From Photobacterium sanguinicancri (GTDB taxonomy: Bacteria > Pseudomonadota > Gammaproteobacteria > Enterobacterales > Vibrionaceae), in contig NZ_AP024850.1 in NCBI RefSeq assembly GCF_024346675.1, forward strand, positions 2,418,001 through 2,482,000: 64,000 bases of DNA. The letters are read 5' to 3'. Under the pieces are notes generated by a model, which saw only the letters and a list, made by a program, of their open reading frames with translations, was not told where the DNA came from and did no database searches. The position numbers were made by a program, and so were the translations under genes. How positions within the stretch are numbered: position 1 is the first letter of the stretch; the number at the start of each line of letters is the position of its first letter. This document shows positions 26,088 through 38,500 of the stretch, piece by piece.

Positions 26088-28277
26088 ATGCAGAACAGCC
26101 GCTTCAAACTAACATTAGGCCGCTATTGGGCCAACGACCGTATTAACTACAGCATTCGTGTATTGATTGCACTGGTTGGTGTAGCACTACCCTGTTGGTA
26201 TTGGGAAGCTAATACGGCTGTAACGCCTTTGGTGTTAGGTATTATCGCGTCAGCCTTGGCTGAAACCGATGATAATCTTCGCGGACGGATTAAAGCGCAA
26301 AGCATGACGCTGGTGTGTTTCTTGATTGCCTCGCTGTCTATCGAACTATTGTTCGACACACCTTGGCTATTCGCGATTGGTTTATTTATTTCAACCTTTG
26401 GCTTCATCATGCTAGGGGCGATGGGGGCACGTTACGCCAGCATTGCGTTTGCTTCGCTGTTATTAGCGGTATACACCATGCTCGGCGCTGAAAACAGCCC
26501 AAACCTTTGGTATCAACCTGCGTTACTGATTGCTGGTGCAAGTTGGTACGGCATGCTGTCGCTGACATGGCAATTACTGTGGCCTAATCAGCCCGTACAA
26601 CAAAGTTTATCAGGCGTATTCAATGAATTCGCACACTACTTAGACAGTAAAAGTAAGCTCTTTGAGCCAGTCTTAGACATGGTACCTCAGCCACTGCGCC
26701 TTGAAGCAGCCAGTAAAAATGCCCGTGTTGTTACAGCTTTAAATAATGCCAAAGCCACACTGCTTCACCGTGCACGTCGAGGACAACCAAACCAAACGGG
26801 CGATAAATTCTTAAAAATCTACTTTTTAGCGCAAGACATTCACGAACGTGCCAGCTCATCCCATTATCGCTACCAAGATCTCGCTGCGGCGTTTCATCGC
26901 AGTGACGTACTGTTTCGCTTCCAACGCTTACTTACATCGCAAGCCAATGCCTGTCGTGAAATATCGCAAGCTTTATCCATGGGAAAACAGTATCGACATG
27001 GCGCGGAAAGCGTACGTGCTTTGGACGAACTGCAAGAGTCATTGAATTATCTTAAAGCGCAGAAAAATCCTGAGTGGCGAGTATTTCTGAGCCAACTGGA
27101 ATACCTGTTTAACAACCTTGCGACGGTTGAGCGCCAGCTCTCAAATGTCAGTAACCCTGATGTGGCTCAAACAGGTGATGATATTGAATTGGCTGACACC
27201 GAAGCGCGCAGCATGAAAGAGTTGTGGCAGCGTTTTATCGGTCAATTTACACCAGACTCGATATTATTTCGTCATGCCTTGCGGATGGCTATCGCACTGG
27301 TAGTTGGTTATGGCTGTATTCAAGCGTTAGATCTAGAACGTGGTTACTGGATCTTGTTAACCACGCTATTTGTTTGCCAACCCAATTACAGTGCCACCCG
27401 CCAAAAACTGGTTCAGCGGGTTGCGGGGACGTTAGCGGGCTTGCTCATTGGTATTCCACTGCTCTATTTATTCCCAGGACAAGAAGGACAACTGGTACTC
27501 ATGGTACTGGCTGGCGTGCTTTTCTTTGCATTTCGTACCGTTCGTTACGGTTTAGCGACAACCTTTATCACACTACTGGTGCTCTTTTGTTTCAACCAAC
27601 TGGGTGAAGGCTATGCGGTAATTCTGCCTCGCTTGGGGGATACTTTACTTGGCTGTTTACTGGCGGTATTAGCGGTGAGTTATATTCTACCCGACTGGCA
27701 AGCGAATCGACTACATAATGTCATGTCGTCGGCGATCACCGCTAATCGCGATTATCTAGGTCAGATCATCGGTCAGTATCGAATCGGTAAAAAAGACAGT
27801 TTGCAGTACCGTGTGTCTCGACGCGATGCTCACAATACCGATGCACAACTCAGCACTGCTATCAGTAATATGCTGGCAGAACCCGGACGTTACCGCATGG
27901 CAACCGATGAGTGTTTCCGCTTCTTAACGCTAAACCATGCCATGTTGAGCTACATTTCGGCATTAGGTGCGCATAGAACCCGTTTAGATGAAGAATATAC
28001 CCACCAGCTAGTGGCACAAGCTCACCGTTATATTCACTCTCAGCTAGATTGCTTATCTACCCAACTGGCAGGCAACGTTTGTGCTTCAGCACCAGACTGC
28101 GACAATGAGTTAGAGCAACGTTTAGCACAGTGGCGTGATGAAGACTGTACCTCTGCACGCATGGTGTTACAGCAATTACACTTAATCCATCGTATGCTGC
28201 CTGAACTGCATTCGCTCGCCAACAAATTAGCGGCGCGTACAACCAAGGAAAGCCAGAAGACAGAAGCTACGGCTTAA
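26088..28277 (+). CDS. yccS: YccS-like FUSC-family inner-membrane protein
   Basis: The 729-residue protein has the YccS/YhfK plan: a first block of about six membrane helices (residues 20-160), a long soluble cytoplasmic region (about 170-390), a second membrane block (about 400-540) with the FUSC stretch LRMAIALVVGYG and ATRQKLVQRVAGTLAG, then a soluble tail. Relatives include aromatic acid exporters (AaeB) and fusaric acid resistance proteins, so efflux of an organic acid is a reasonable guess. The transported compound is unknown. Position beside helD and mgsA is conserved with enterobacteria. Confidence 0.88.
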   Translation: MQNSRFKLTLGRYWANDRINYSIRVLIALVGVALPCWYWEANTAVTPLVLGIIASALAETDDNLRGRIKAQSMTLVCFLIASLSIELLFDTPWLFAIGLFISTFGFIMLGAMGARYASIAFASLLLAVYTMLGAENSPNLWYQPALLIAGASWYGMLSLTWQLLWPNQPVQQSLSGVFNEFAHYLDSKSKLFEPVLDMVPQPLRLEAASKNARVVTALNNAKATLLHRARRGQPNQTGDKFLKIYFLAQDIHERASSSHYRYQDLAAAFHRSDVLFRFQRLLTSQANACREISQALSMGKQYRHGAESVRALDELQESLNYLKAQKNPEWRVFLSQLEYLFNNLATVERQLSNVSNPDVAQTGDDIELADTEARSMKELWQRFIGQFTPDSILFRHALRMAIALVVGYGCIQALDLERGYWILLTTLFVCQPNYSATRQKLVQRVAGTLAGLLIGIPLLYLFPGQEGQLVLMVLAGVLFFAFRTVRYGLATTFITLLVLFCFNQLGEGYAVILPRLGDTLLGCLLAVLAVSYILPDWQANRLHNVMSSAITANRDYLGQIIGQYRIGKKDSLQYRVSRRDAHNTDAQLSTAISNMLAEPGRYRMATDECFRFLTLNHAMLSYISALGAHRTRLDEEYTHQLVAQAHRYIHSQLDCLSTQLAGNVCASAPDCDNELEQRLAQWRDEDCTSARMVLQQLHLIHRMLPELHSLANKLAARTTKESQKTEATA

Positions 28278-28429
28278 CACTTTAAACGCTAGCAGTGACG
28301 GTTCTGAATAAACACCAAGCGTTACGATGTTTAAACAGTGGCTAAACACTAGCTAAGCTAATGTCTGAGCTAGTGTCTAAGCAAAGCAGAGGCAATACCT
28401 AGATAATATCGATACAGAGACAGCGCTGA

Positions 28430-28461
28430 AGCCATGCCCAAGGAACAACTTGGGCGTGGCT
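28430..28461. terminator. Strong hairpin between yccS and the LysR gene
   Basis: AGCCATGCCCAAG pairs with CTTGGGCGTGGCT over 13 bp (one G-T wobble) with a 6-base loop. It lies between the ends of two convergent genes but has no T run on either side. It may stabilise 3' ends or act as a weak terminator. A second imperfect repeat lies at 28341-28382. Confidence 0.4.
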
Positions 28462-28494
28462 GATGAAAAGCGATGAGCGGATATAGGAAGTCGG

Positions 28495-29376
28495 TTACTC
28501 GTTCTCAGCGTTCAGGCTCATCTCACTGATTGTGTCTTTCAGCCAACATGTTGCAGGACCTGGCGGTGTCATCTTTGAGCTCATCATTTCAATATAGATA
28601 GCTTCAGTGCTACGACCAAAATCAACGTCTCTTAACTCAACCAGCGTCCCATTTTTAATCGCATCTTGGACACAAATATAGGGTAAGGCAGACCACCCCA
28701 TTCCAGCTTCAACCCCTGCGACCAAATCAGGTAGATTATCCATTTCCCAGCGATTAACACTCAAAATAGCCGAATCATAAGAGCGGTTAACAGGTAAGAG
28801 TAATTGGCGTTGATGACATAACTCATCAAAGGTCACTCTTTTCCCTGCTAAAGCATGTTTAGGCGAAACCACAACTGTGGTATCAATCGGCTTGAGAGTG
28901 TAACTTTGGTAATCAAGGTTTTCTTTCATATCCCAAAAGCCAATCCCAATATCAATTGAGCCTTCGCTTACGGCACGGCGAAGTAAGTTGGAATCTAAAT
29001 TCGTAACTTTCAACCTCACCTCGGGAAAGTGCTTACTAAAAGAAGTTAATAGATTAGGAATTACAAAATGACTGATACAGCCTTCAATCCCTATTGTCAC
29101 TAGGTCTTCTTGTTGCTTGTGGTAACTTGCTACCTTGCGTTCCATATCGGCACTGAGATCAACAATACGCTTAGCGTAATCATATAAAGACAAACCTTCA
29201 CTGGTCAGTGATGGATAGCGGCCCGTACGATCGAAAAGTGATAAGTTAAAATCGATCTCTAAATTGGCAATAAGCTGGCTGATCGCGGCTGGCGTTTTTT
29301 TAACAAGTCGCCCCGCAGCACTAAATGAACCTGTATCGGCTGCAGCTACAAATGCACTAAGTTGCTCAAGATTCAT
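28495..29376 (-). CDS. LysR-family transcriptional regulator
   Basis: A 293-residue LysR regulator. The N-terminal winged helix (residues 1-60) has the expected pattern with GSFSAAGRLVKKTPAAISQLI as the recognition helix region. The rest is a two-lobed co-inducer domain (about 90-290). ATG at 29376 is preceded by AGGGTAAC. The target genes are unknown. The gene follows the giant adhesin gene on the same strand, with 172 bases between, so it could be a local regulator, but LysR proteins more often control divergent genes. Two dyads lie directly upstream. Confidence 0.93.
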   Translation of the reverse strand: MNLEQLSAFVAAADTGSFSAAGRLVKKTPAAISQLIANLEIDFNLSLFDRTGRYPSLTSEGLSLYDYAKRIVDLSADMERKVASYHKQQEDLVTIGIEGCISHFVIPNLLTSFSKHFPEVRLKVTNLDSNLLRRAVSEGSIDIGIGFWDMKENLDYQSYTLKPIDTTVVVSPKHALAGKRVTFDELCHQRQLLLPVNRSYDSAILSVNRWEMDNLPDLVAGVEAGMGWSALPYICVQDAIKNGTLVELRDVDFGRSTEAIYIEMMSSKMTPPGPATCWLKDTISEMSLNAENE

Positions 29377-29405
29377 CAAGTTACCCTATAAATGCTCAAA
29401 TATTC

Positions 29406-29447
29406 ACCATGGATATTCATGGTAACGTACTCATTAAGATTAGTACG
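29406..29447. promoter_or_regulatory. Two dyads upstream of the LysR gene
   Basis: ACCATG/CATGGT (29406-29411 with 29418-29423) and CGTACT/AGTACG (29426-29431 with 29442-29447) follow each other 30-70 bases upstream of the LysR start. Such paired dyads fit autoregulation by a LysR tetramer, but neither has a clear T-N11-A core. Confidence 0.35.
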
Positions 29448-29548
29448 CCTCTACAGATGTTTTTGACAAAAAACTAACACGAAAGATTTCGCTAACCTGC
29501 TGAACAAGAAGACCAATCTCAATCGATAGTCATTTACCCGCATTGGTA

Positions 29549-32500
29549 TTAATCTAATTTGAATGCTTGTTGATTAAACAACTGAGTAATGATGTCTTCA
29601 CTTGTTGCTCCACTTGCAAGCCCTAAGTCTGATAAACCAACACTTGAAAGGTTAATCACCTGCGTACCGCCACCACTGGTATTCACATCTAGGCTGAGTG
29701 CGCTGTTATCACCACTCGCGGTAATACTTGCCAGTAGATCATCTAACCCTAAACCATCACTATTTTGATCATCCAAGATCTGAGAGATATCAAGTTGATC
29801 ACTATTCAATTCAAAATCAGTGACCTCGTCGGTATGCGCGGCAATATCTTCGCTGCGCCACAAAAATAAATCATCACCACTGCCGCCCGTTAAAATATCA
29901 TCGCCCAAACCACCAATCAGGATATCGTTACCACCAGCGGCCTCTAAAATATCGCTACCACTGCCTCCCGTTAGCGTTTCAGGATCGTCGCCACCTATCA
30001 CCACGTTTCCATCGGGTGACGCTGTCGCCCCTACCGCTAAATCATCACTGGCTTCCACCGTGATATTGAGTTCAATTGTATTCACCGAGACTTCAGCCTC
30101 TCCACCAACGCTTGATTGTGCCTGCACTGACAGCGCTGTTGCCCCGGCACTGAGGCCACTAATATGCAGTTCTGTCAGTTCTGCGGGCGTTAATCGTGTA
30201 CTGTTCGCATCAATCGTTGTTCCTAGTGGATCACCATTGCTGTCCACCAGCACACCGCCGTTTAAGCCACTCACCACAATAGTGAGTTCATCAGAAACAG
30301 GATTCGCCACGGCGGCCATTAAGCCTAGCAGCGGGATCAAGGTGGCAGTCGCCGCGGTTATCGTTGCTGTTTGTGGACGATTTAATGTGAGTGTCGGAAT
30401 ATCGGGTTTAGGTTGGACGGTAATATCAACCGTTTTGGTGTCTGTCAGTGGTCCTGAAGTCCCTGTATTTCCGTTGTCGTTGGTGAATACCGTCAGCGTG
30501 TCATTGCCATGAAAATCTGGATTACCTTGGTAGCTTAAGCCCACAGCAAGCGCAGTATTAATAGCATCAATTTGCCCTGTAATCTGCAGTGCTCCCGTAC
30601 CCTGCCCTGTGACAATAATGTCAGTGGTATCGAGTAGGGTGAGCAAGCCATTGTTCACATTCAATGCCACGGCTATGTCACCATTATTCTCCCGAGCATC
30701 CACGTCGGTGATAACAATGTTTGAGATGGTCAGGGGAAGATCTTCGTCAGCTGACAACGGTCCTGTGGGTACGACATTAATGGGCGCATCGTTTTCAGCC
30801 GTCAGATTCAGGGTTAGAGTTTGATTGGTTGCCAAGCTATCTTCCGCTGCAACGCCGTTATCAACGCCGCGAATATTGACCGCCAGTACTATCTCTCCGT
30901 TGGCATTCACTGGGTTAAACACCAAACTATCGAGCTGCGTCGACGCAATTTCAAATTGCCATACACCACCGCCAAGGTTGACCGCCGTTCCGTTGGTCGG
31001 TACTTCAAAGGTACTGGAATCAGGCACATTCGATATGGTCACCAATAGCGACTCTGGTGGATTCTCTGTGACATTACTCACTGGCGGATTGACACTGTCT
31101 TGCTTGTCTCGCGCTTCTACATTGAGCTCAAGGGTAATGCTGGCGCTCTCTGTTCCTTGATAAACTGTAGTGATATCGCTGTCGACTCGATCCCCAATTG
31201 GCGTGACAGTCAGGTTCACGGTTGTGCTTTTCTCGGCAACCTCACTTAATAAATTTTCTTTGGTAAAAACCGTGATCCCCAGTTCGACATCACCACTAAA
31301 ATCTTTCGGCGGGATCAGATTAATCCCCGATAAATCAAAGCGAGTACTATTGGCGGGAACCGTCACCTTCCATTCGCCATCGCCTAAATTACGGGCAGGA
31401 GAACCAATCAAGAAACCATCTGGCACATTGGTTATGAGCACAGACACCATAGATTCAGAGCCATCAATATCATCAAGCTGAAAAGCCACTGCGCCCAAGG
31501 ATATGCCGCCCGCTTGCTCTTCTTCACCAACAATAACTTGGTCTGTGCCGCTAAATTGAACGTCATCATTTACGGGGATCACATCAAACTGAATACTGGT
31601 TATGACATTGCCAGAATCAGAAGCTGTTGCTGGCGTCGTTAAGTCATAAGTCACATTATCAATGACAACAGCATCAACGGAGACACTGACAGGGCCACTG
31701 TAGTCTTCAAAGGGTTGGAACTGAATGGCATCCAACTCACTGCTACTGACAGTGATCGATTGGGTCGGAGTTACAGTGCCATCAGGATTGGTCACCAAAA
31801 ATGCCCCGAGGGCTGCATCTACCGACAGTGTCGCTTGCTCAACGCTTTCCAAGCCTTCATCTAGGCTGGTGCTTATATCCGCCAAGGTGGCCGCTAACGC
31901 TAGCGTGATAATGCCATCTTCGTAGGCGCCATCCGTTAAAATAACTTCAGGGTTCCCTGTCTCACTAATAGGTTGCTTACCAGCATCTAGTCCAGCGGTT
32001 TGCACCACATTAATATCAAATTCGGGGTTACCTTCATTCGGCACATCAACAATGGGGGCGACGCGTACTTGCAAGGTTAGGCTCTCAGTATTCACATCCC
32101 CGCTGGTGATATCGGTCGTTACCAAGCGCACAGGGAAATCAAAATCACCGGCAAAATCTTCCGCTAAAGTTAATGTCACGCTTGTTAATATGACTTCCCC
32201 TGTTGCTGGATCAACCGGCACCTGAATAACGAACTCACCATTAACAAAGTCAAATTCAGTGCCACCAATAGTGACACCACTTGGTAGATCACTAGCTTGA
32301 ATAACCAAGGAGAAAACATCGTTAGTTTGATTACCATCAACGGCAACCGACACAATATTGCCAAGCTGAACACCCAGATCAACGGTGCGATCTTCATCAC
32401 CCGTAATCACGCCATTGTTAACTACAATTGTGCCCGCTTGATTAGTATTTACCGAAGTGTTCGGCGAGAAGTCTAAGGTAAGCACATCATCAAATCGTAC

Positions 32501-35500
32501 CCGTGAGCTGGTATCACCTTCAGGTATACCTGTTGCAGCGTTACTGTCCCCTTGGTCTTGCACTTGGCCGCTAATGGTTAAATCAAATGTGCCTGTATAG
32601 CCACTCGGGGCAACAATCTGAATGTTATTGAGCTGGCTTTCTGGCACAACCCAATTCCCTTCCCCATCATGGAAGCCACCCACCACCACAAAACCTTCAG
32701 GTAACGGGTCACCATTGCTGTCCGTTGTGGGGAAACTGATCACCACTTTTCGCACGATTTCATCGCTAGAATCTTGCGGTGTGGGGGCGTCGTTTTCAAC
32801 AAAATTGAGCTGACCTTGCGAGTTAGCACCGTTACTTAAATCAATGACGCCTTGGTCGCTACTTTGCAAACTGCTGACCGCAGTACCTGTACTATCTTCA
32901 ACTTGTAATACGCCATCAGGCTCAACAACCGCACGAATATCGACCACTAAACTACCGATGATCTCTTTGGTGGCTGTCGGCTCACCATCAAGATCGGTTT
33001 GCTCTATGACTAAACGGGTTGTGAGCGTTAAATCGCGATCTGAATCTTGTGGCGCTTGCAGCTGTAGCTGACCGCCTGATTGTAGCGTGCTAATTTGTGC
33101 CGACGTCAGCACAATCTCGCCACCAGCTTGTGGTACTAACACCAAACCATCTATCAACAAGGTGTAATCACTCGGGATAGCATCAATACTGAAGCCAACA
33201 ATCTCTTCCTGATTATCAATAAAGCCTTCATCCGCCGTTGGCTGCCAATCAATATTGATTGTGGTATCTTCAAGCGCACCGTTTGAGGTGGTTTTAGTAA
33301 AATCCACGGCATCTATCACTGGCGCAATATTGATTTTAATCGTGCCTTCCGATGTTAACTGATCACCATCATCTTCTGTTGTTACCAAGGTTGCTTTAAG
33401 TTCGATATCCGCGGTGCTGTGCAATGGCGGAACAACGCTAATACTCTGCAATGATGATAAATTCACCTCGTACATCGGATGACCACTCGCGTCATTACCG
33501 ACAAAGGTGAGAGTTTGCGGATTACCTGTCGCGTCAAATATCTGCACACCAGCAGGAATATTGGAAATAACGAGAGTTACAGTTTCTGAATTATCACTCG
33601 ATTGTTTTAACGCGTCTTCTCCCGAGACAATATCGAAATTCAGGGTCGCGGTGCCATCTTCTAAAATTAAGGTTTCGACCCCCAACTCTGTGGGTAATTT
33701 CTGCCAATCACCCGGGTCGAGGCTACCATCAGGGTCATCAGCCACCACAAAATCAGGTACATCGGCAACGCCTGTTAACGCCACTTCAAGCTGCGCCGCT
33801 GGAGTAATAAACACATCTTGGACGGTTTGGGGATCGCCCGCGGCATCCGTAATCACCGCGGTATCAACAACTTTACCTTCAATAGTCAATGCAAAATCAA
33901 GGTTACTTTCTGGTGTCGATTGAAAAGTCAGTTGGCTGAGTTGATCAAAGGGCACTTCATATTTACCATCGCCATCTGGGGTTTGCTCTACATCATCGAT
34001 AAATACCTTACTGGCAACAGGTAACCCCGACACCAGAATAAATCGCGCTTCCGAACCATCGGTATCATCTGTATCTGATAAAGTGATGAAGTTGCCCAAT
34101 GCAATACGAACATCTTCGTCAGATTCTATTCGCGTCACTTTAAGCACTGCGTTATCCGCGACAGGTAACACATTCACCACTAATTCAATCGCCACTGAAT
34201 CCGCATTTTGTACATCGAACACTGCGATCTCTTCACTTTGCGCGACGGCTGTTAGTCGAATATCACCACTATAGTTATCGTTTGGGTTAACCTGCACCGA
34301 ATCAATATTCGCGGCGGCAATTCGCCATTGATTGGCTCCAACACTGGCTAATCCATTACCCACCAAAGTACCGTTTATTGTTCCGTTACTGTCTGGTTGA
34401 ATTTCAATAATATAAAAGAGCGTCTCTGAACCATCGGTATCATTTAAATCAGCGGTTAATTGCAGCGCGATATTGGCTTCATCTTCACGCCCTGTGTAAT
34501 GCAATTGCGTTTGCTCGAGATCCCACGTTGGAATATCAGCCAAACCTAACACAGTGACAGTAAACGTCGCGGGAATAGGTGGGTGCGGCACATCATCAGT
34601 ATCGACCGTTACTTGAACCGCAAAATTCAAATTGCCATTAATGGTTGAGAAGTCAGCCGTTGGTAGAAAGCTGACATTGTTCATCTCATAAACTATGCCA
34701 TCGGTCGTAGTAAACGCTGACACAGGTACAATATAAAACTGGCCGTCAGGTGTTTTATCTAACTTCACACCATCATGATAAAAGTCACCATTTTCAGTCG
34801 TGGGAACTTGAATTAACACCTCTCCAATGCGCTCGCCACGATCAGCATCTCCTATACTGACCTGCATAAATACAGGTGTTCCAGCGGGTGGATCGATAAT
34901 TGTTTCATCAGGGTCTGGCACACGACCAACATCTTCCTGTGTTTCAACCGTTGCAATATCAATGATAATGATCGGGCTTTGGTCATCAATATTTAACATG
35001 ATAGTGCTTAATGCAATATCCCCATCACCATCCGTCACTTTGTAAGGGATTTGATGCGTTAAGGTGGCACTATCATGGTCAATATTGGGTTCAACAATAA
35101 ATTCAACCCGACCATTTTCCCGAATACGAAGCTGACCCAGTAAGACGCCGCGATCATCATGAATAGGGATGCTATTAAAGCCAGTTCCGGTTAAGAATAC
35201 TTCTTGGCCTTGGTCAAAAATAGAAGTGACCGTTGCATCATCAGCCCCTTCACGGGCGGCTGGTAACAAGTTAACGCGATTAGTAGCGCCATCCCCTTCA
35301 GTCATCGAAAAGCTAATATCACGACCGTTAGCGACATCATCTGTTACCACCACGGCAAGGTTTACAACCTCACTTAAATCACCGTCTTGGTCTTGCGCTT
35401 GAATAGGCAATAAAACAACCAAGGTATCAGCACCTTGAACGCTATGATCCAAGGCGCCCAGTAAAGTAAATGTATAGCTTCCCGTCGGTTGCAAAACATA

Positions 35501-38500
35501 CTCAAAGACAACTTTATCCGCGCCACCTTGCCCAGCGCCAGCCACCACACCTTGATATACGCCGCTACCCACATCTTGCAGCTCAATCAAAGCACCGTCA
35601 CTGGTCAAAGTGGGATTTCGCTGATTAAAAGAGGCAGTATTGATAACAAAGGTCACCACTTCATCACTGCCCGTAGTTACGGTAAAAAGTGATGCATCAA
35701 TATTGCCTGTTCCCGACGGATTCGACCCCTGATGATTGTCCGCATTACCATCAATATCACTTTCTAGCACTGCCGCTGGTTCAGGAGAATTGATGATGGG
35801 ATTATCACCATCACGCAGCACCAATTCGACCAGCGCAGTGGTGGTTAAATCATCTCCATCGGTATCTTGCATTTGCAGCGGCAGGTTTATTGCTATTTGC
35901 GCGCCACTGACTTGCACTAAGCCTTGGCTATTGCCATTAATATTATGATCCAGCGGTGCATTCTGCGTCAGTGTCAAATTAACCATAACGTCTTCTGCGC
36001 CAGCATTTACACCTGAACTAGAACCTGAAACATTGACAGCACTGAACGTAATAACCAGTAGCGTTTGCCCTGCAAGCTCCCCTGTTAAGGTGTTGGTTGT
36101 AGCATCAAAACTGTAACTAAGTGCTTGCCCCGCAGATAAGACATCCGCTGTTAACTCTGCAATTAAGCTTGCAAGTTGCGCGGGGTCTATCGTGATGCTG
36201 CTTGGGTCTAAGCGATCAATGCCTGCTGCAAAAGTAAAACTCGCAGTATCAGAGGCGGGATAACCGTCAGCTTGTCCAGTCGGAGTGGATAAACTGCCTT
36301 CTCGTAAATCCGCGTTAGCTAGGGTAGTAAAGGCGCCGCTGGGGTCAATGCCATCATTAATGGTAATAATCAGCTCGCCATTTGGCACAGTGCCATCGTT
36401 ATCGCTATCTTGCCCTGTCATTCCTAACACAAGCTCGGTGCTATCTTCAGCATTGATTTGGTCTAACGCTTGGCTTTGCACCAAGGTGTAACTACCGTCG
36501 GTTGCTAACGTTACCGTTAATACCGTTTGGCTCGGATCTGAAGCCAAAAATACCGTCAGCACATTCGCGCTAACGCTAAAATCAGTCGCAAAACCATGAC
36601 TAGTGAGATTTTCAACACTTGGTTGAGATGATAAAAATGAGACTGACTGCATCACATCACTGCCCAAGTTTATCTCAATTTGACCATCATCAATCGTGCC
36701 GACTTCTGTGATTGCACTGCCTTGATCTTCAACAAAGGCAGGAGCTTCGCCATCCGTCGAGGCAACGGTTAATACCGCAGGTTGCCCTAAAAAATCACCA
36801 TCACTGTTTTGCGCTTGAAGCGGTATTTTAAATTCGAGTTGTTGGTCGGTGACAGTGAGTAGTGTTTGAGATTGGCTCAGGTGATCCAGTGGTAATCGTT
36901 GGATCACCGTATTCGATATCAGAATATTCTGACCATCTTGAGTGGGAGTAATAACCACACTCAGCACTTCTTCACCCGAAGCTAATCGTCCCGTCAGGGT
37001 TATTTCCCCTGCCGTCGTTTGGCTTGTACTAAAGGTGATGGCTTGTTGGCTGCTCGTCAGCGAATTGAGTTCTTGTATCAGTGTTTGTTCAAACGCGGGG
37101 TCCAGAATCAGTGATTCGGGCACCATGCGATCAACCCCCGCTTTAATCACAAAACTGTCACTGTTTGACTCTGGGTATTGCTCTACCGTCACCGTGCTAT
37201 CAAGATCACCCTCAACAACCTGTATACGCCCTTTATTACCGCCATCAGGATCGGCACCATCGAGAATTTTAATATTCACATTCTCAACATTACTGGTATC
37301 ACCATCTTTGTCTGTCACCGTTACACCAAGGGCCAATACCGTCACATCTGTGATAGGGTCTTGGTCAAACGGTTGCGACAAGGTCACACTATAGGCCCCT
37401 GTCGTGGTGATGACGATTTGTAATACTTCAATGCTAGGGTCGTCGGCACGTGTTACTAGAATAGTATCGCCAGCCACTGAAAACTGGGTGACAAAACCAT
37501 TACTGGTTAACCCAACTAACGTCGGCTGTTCTGCTGCAAAATCAACCCTTTCAATAAAGTCACTCCCTACATCAAGGGGAACCTGACCATTGATTGTTTG
37601 CGGTTCATTTTTCTCTTGTAATTCAACCCCAGGATCAGTGGCTAACGCAGGAAAATTACCATCATTCAGCACGGCATTCATAGTGACAGGCGCCAACATG
37701 GCATTGCCACCACCATCAAAGGCCTGAATGGAAAATGGAACAGTCAGCTGCTCACCATCCACTGAAACTAACCCGTTATTCGCCGCTATATGGTCTATAG
37801 GTAAACGCTGCTCAACCGTTAAGGTAACGGCTAAATCAGTCCCTGAGGTTTGGGCGCTTAAACCAAACACAACGACCACGCCCTCACTGCTGGTGCCTAC
37901 AATTTCATTATCGGCAAGATTGTAAACAAAACTGACACTTTGCCCATTAGCCGTCACGCTTTGAGACAAGGCACTGAGAATTTGAGCCACTGATGCGGCT
38001 TCAAATACCACGCTGCTTGCTTCTAAGGGCAAAGATCCAGATTGAATGAGCACACTTTGCTGCGCATCGACAGGATAAGTTAAAGGCTGCAAATCCCCTT
38101 CCGTCAGAACAATAGAAACCGATTGACCACCAGCGGCTAAAATAAACGGCCTTTCGTCATCATCATCTTGGTTTGGAAAACGCTGAAAAGCTGTGTCGTA
38201 ACCTGCCGTTGCCAAGGTTGAAAGGTAGTTGTAATCAATAGCAACAAAGCCATCATTGGCTGAACCAGCATCGTTACCTGCGGCAGGTGCATCTAAAATA
38301 GTGGTGGGATCTTGCCCTGCTAAAATAGCAGCTTGAATCGCTGCAATATCAATATCTTGCGCATCATCAGGAGAAGTAAATGCAATCAATGGGGGCTGAG
38401 AAACCGCTTGAGTACTTTGCTGAATAAGCGCACTGTTCATTGATTCAGAGGAGGTGTTGGGGTCTAAACAGGCGGCACAACTGGCATCAACAGTAACAAG

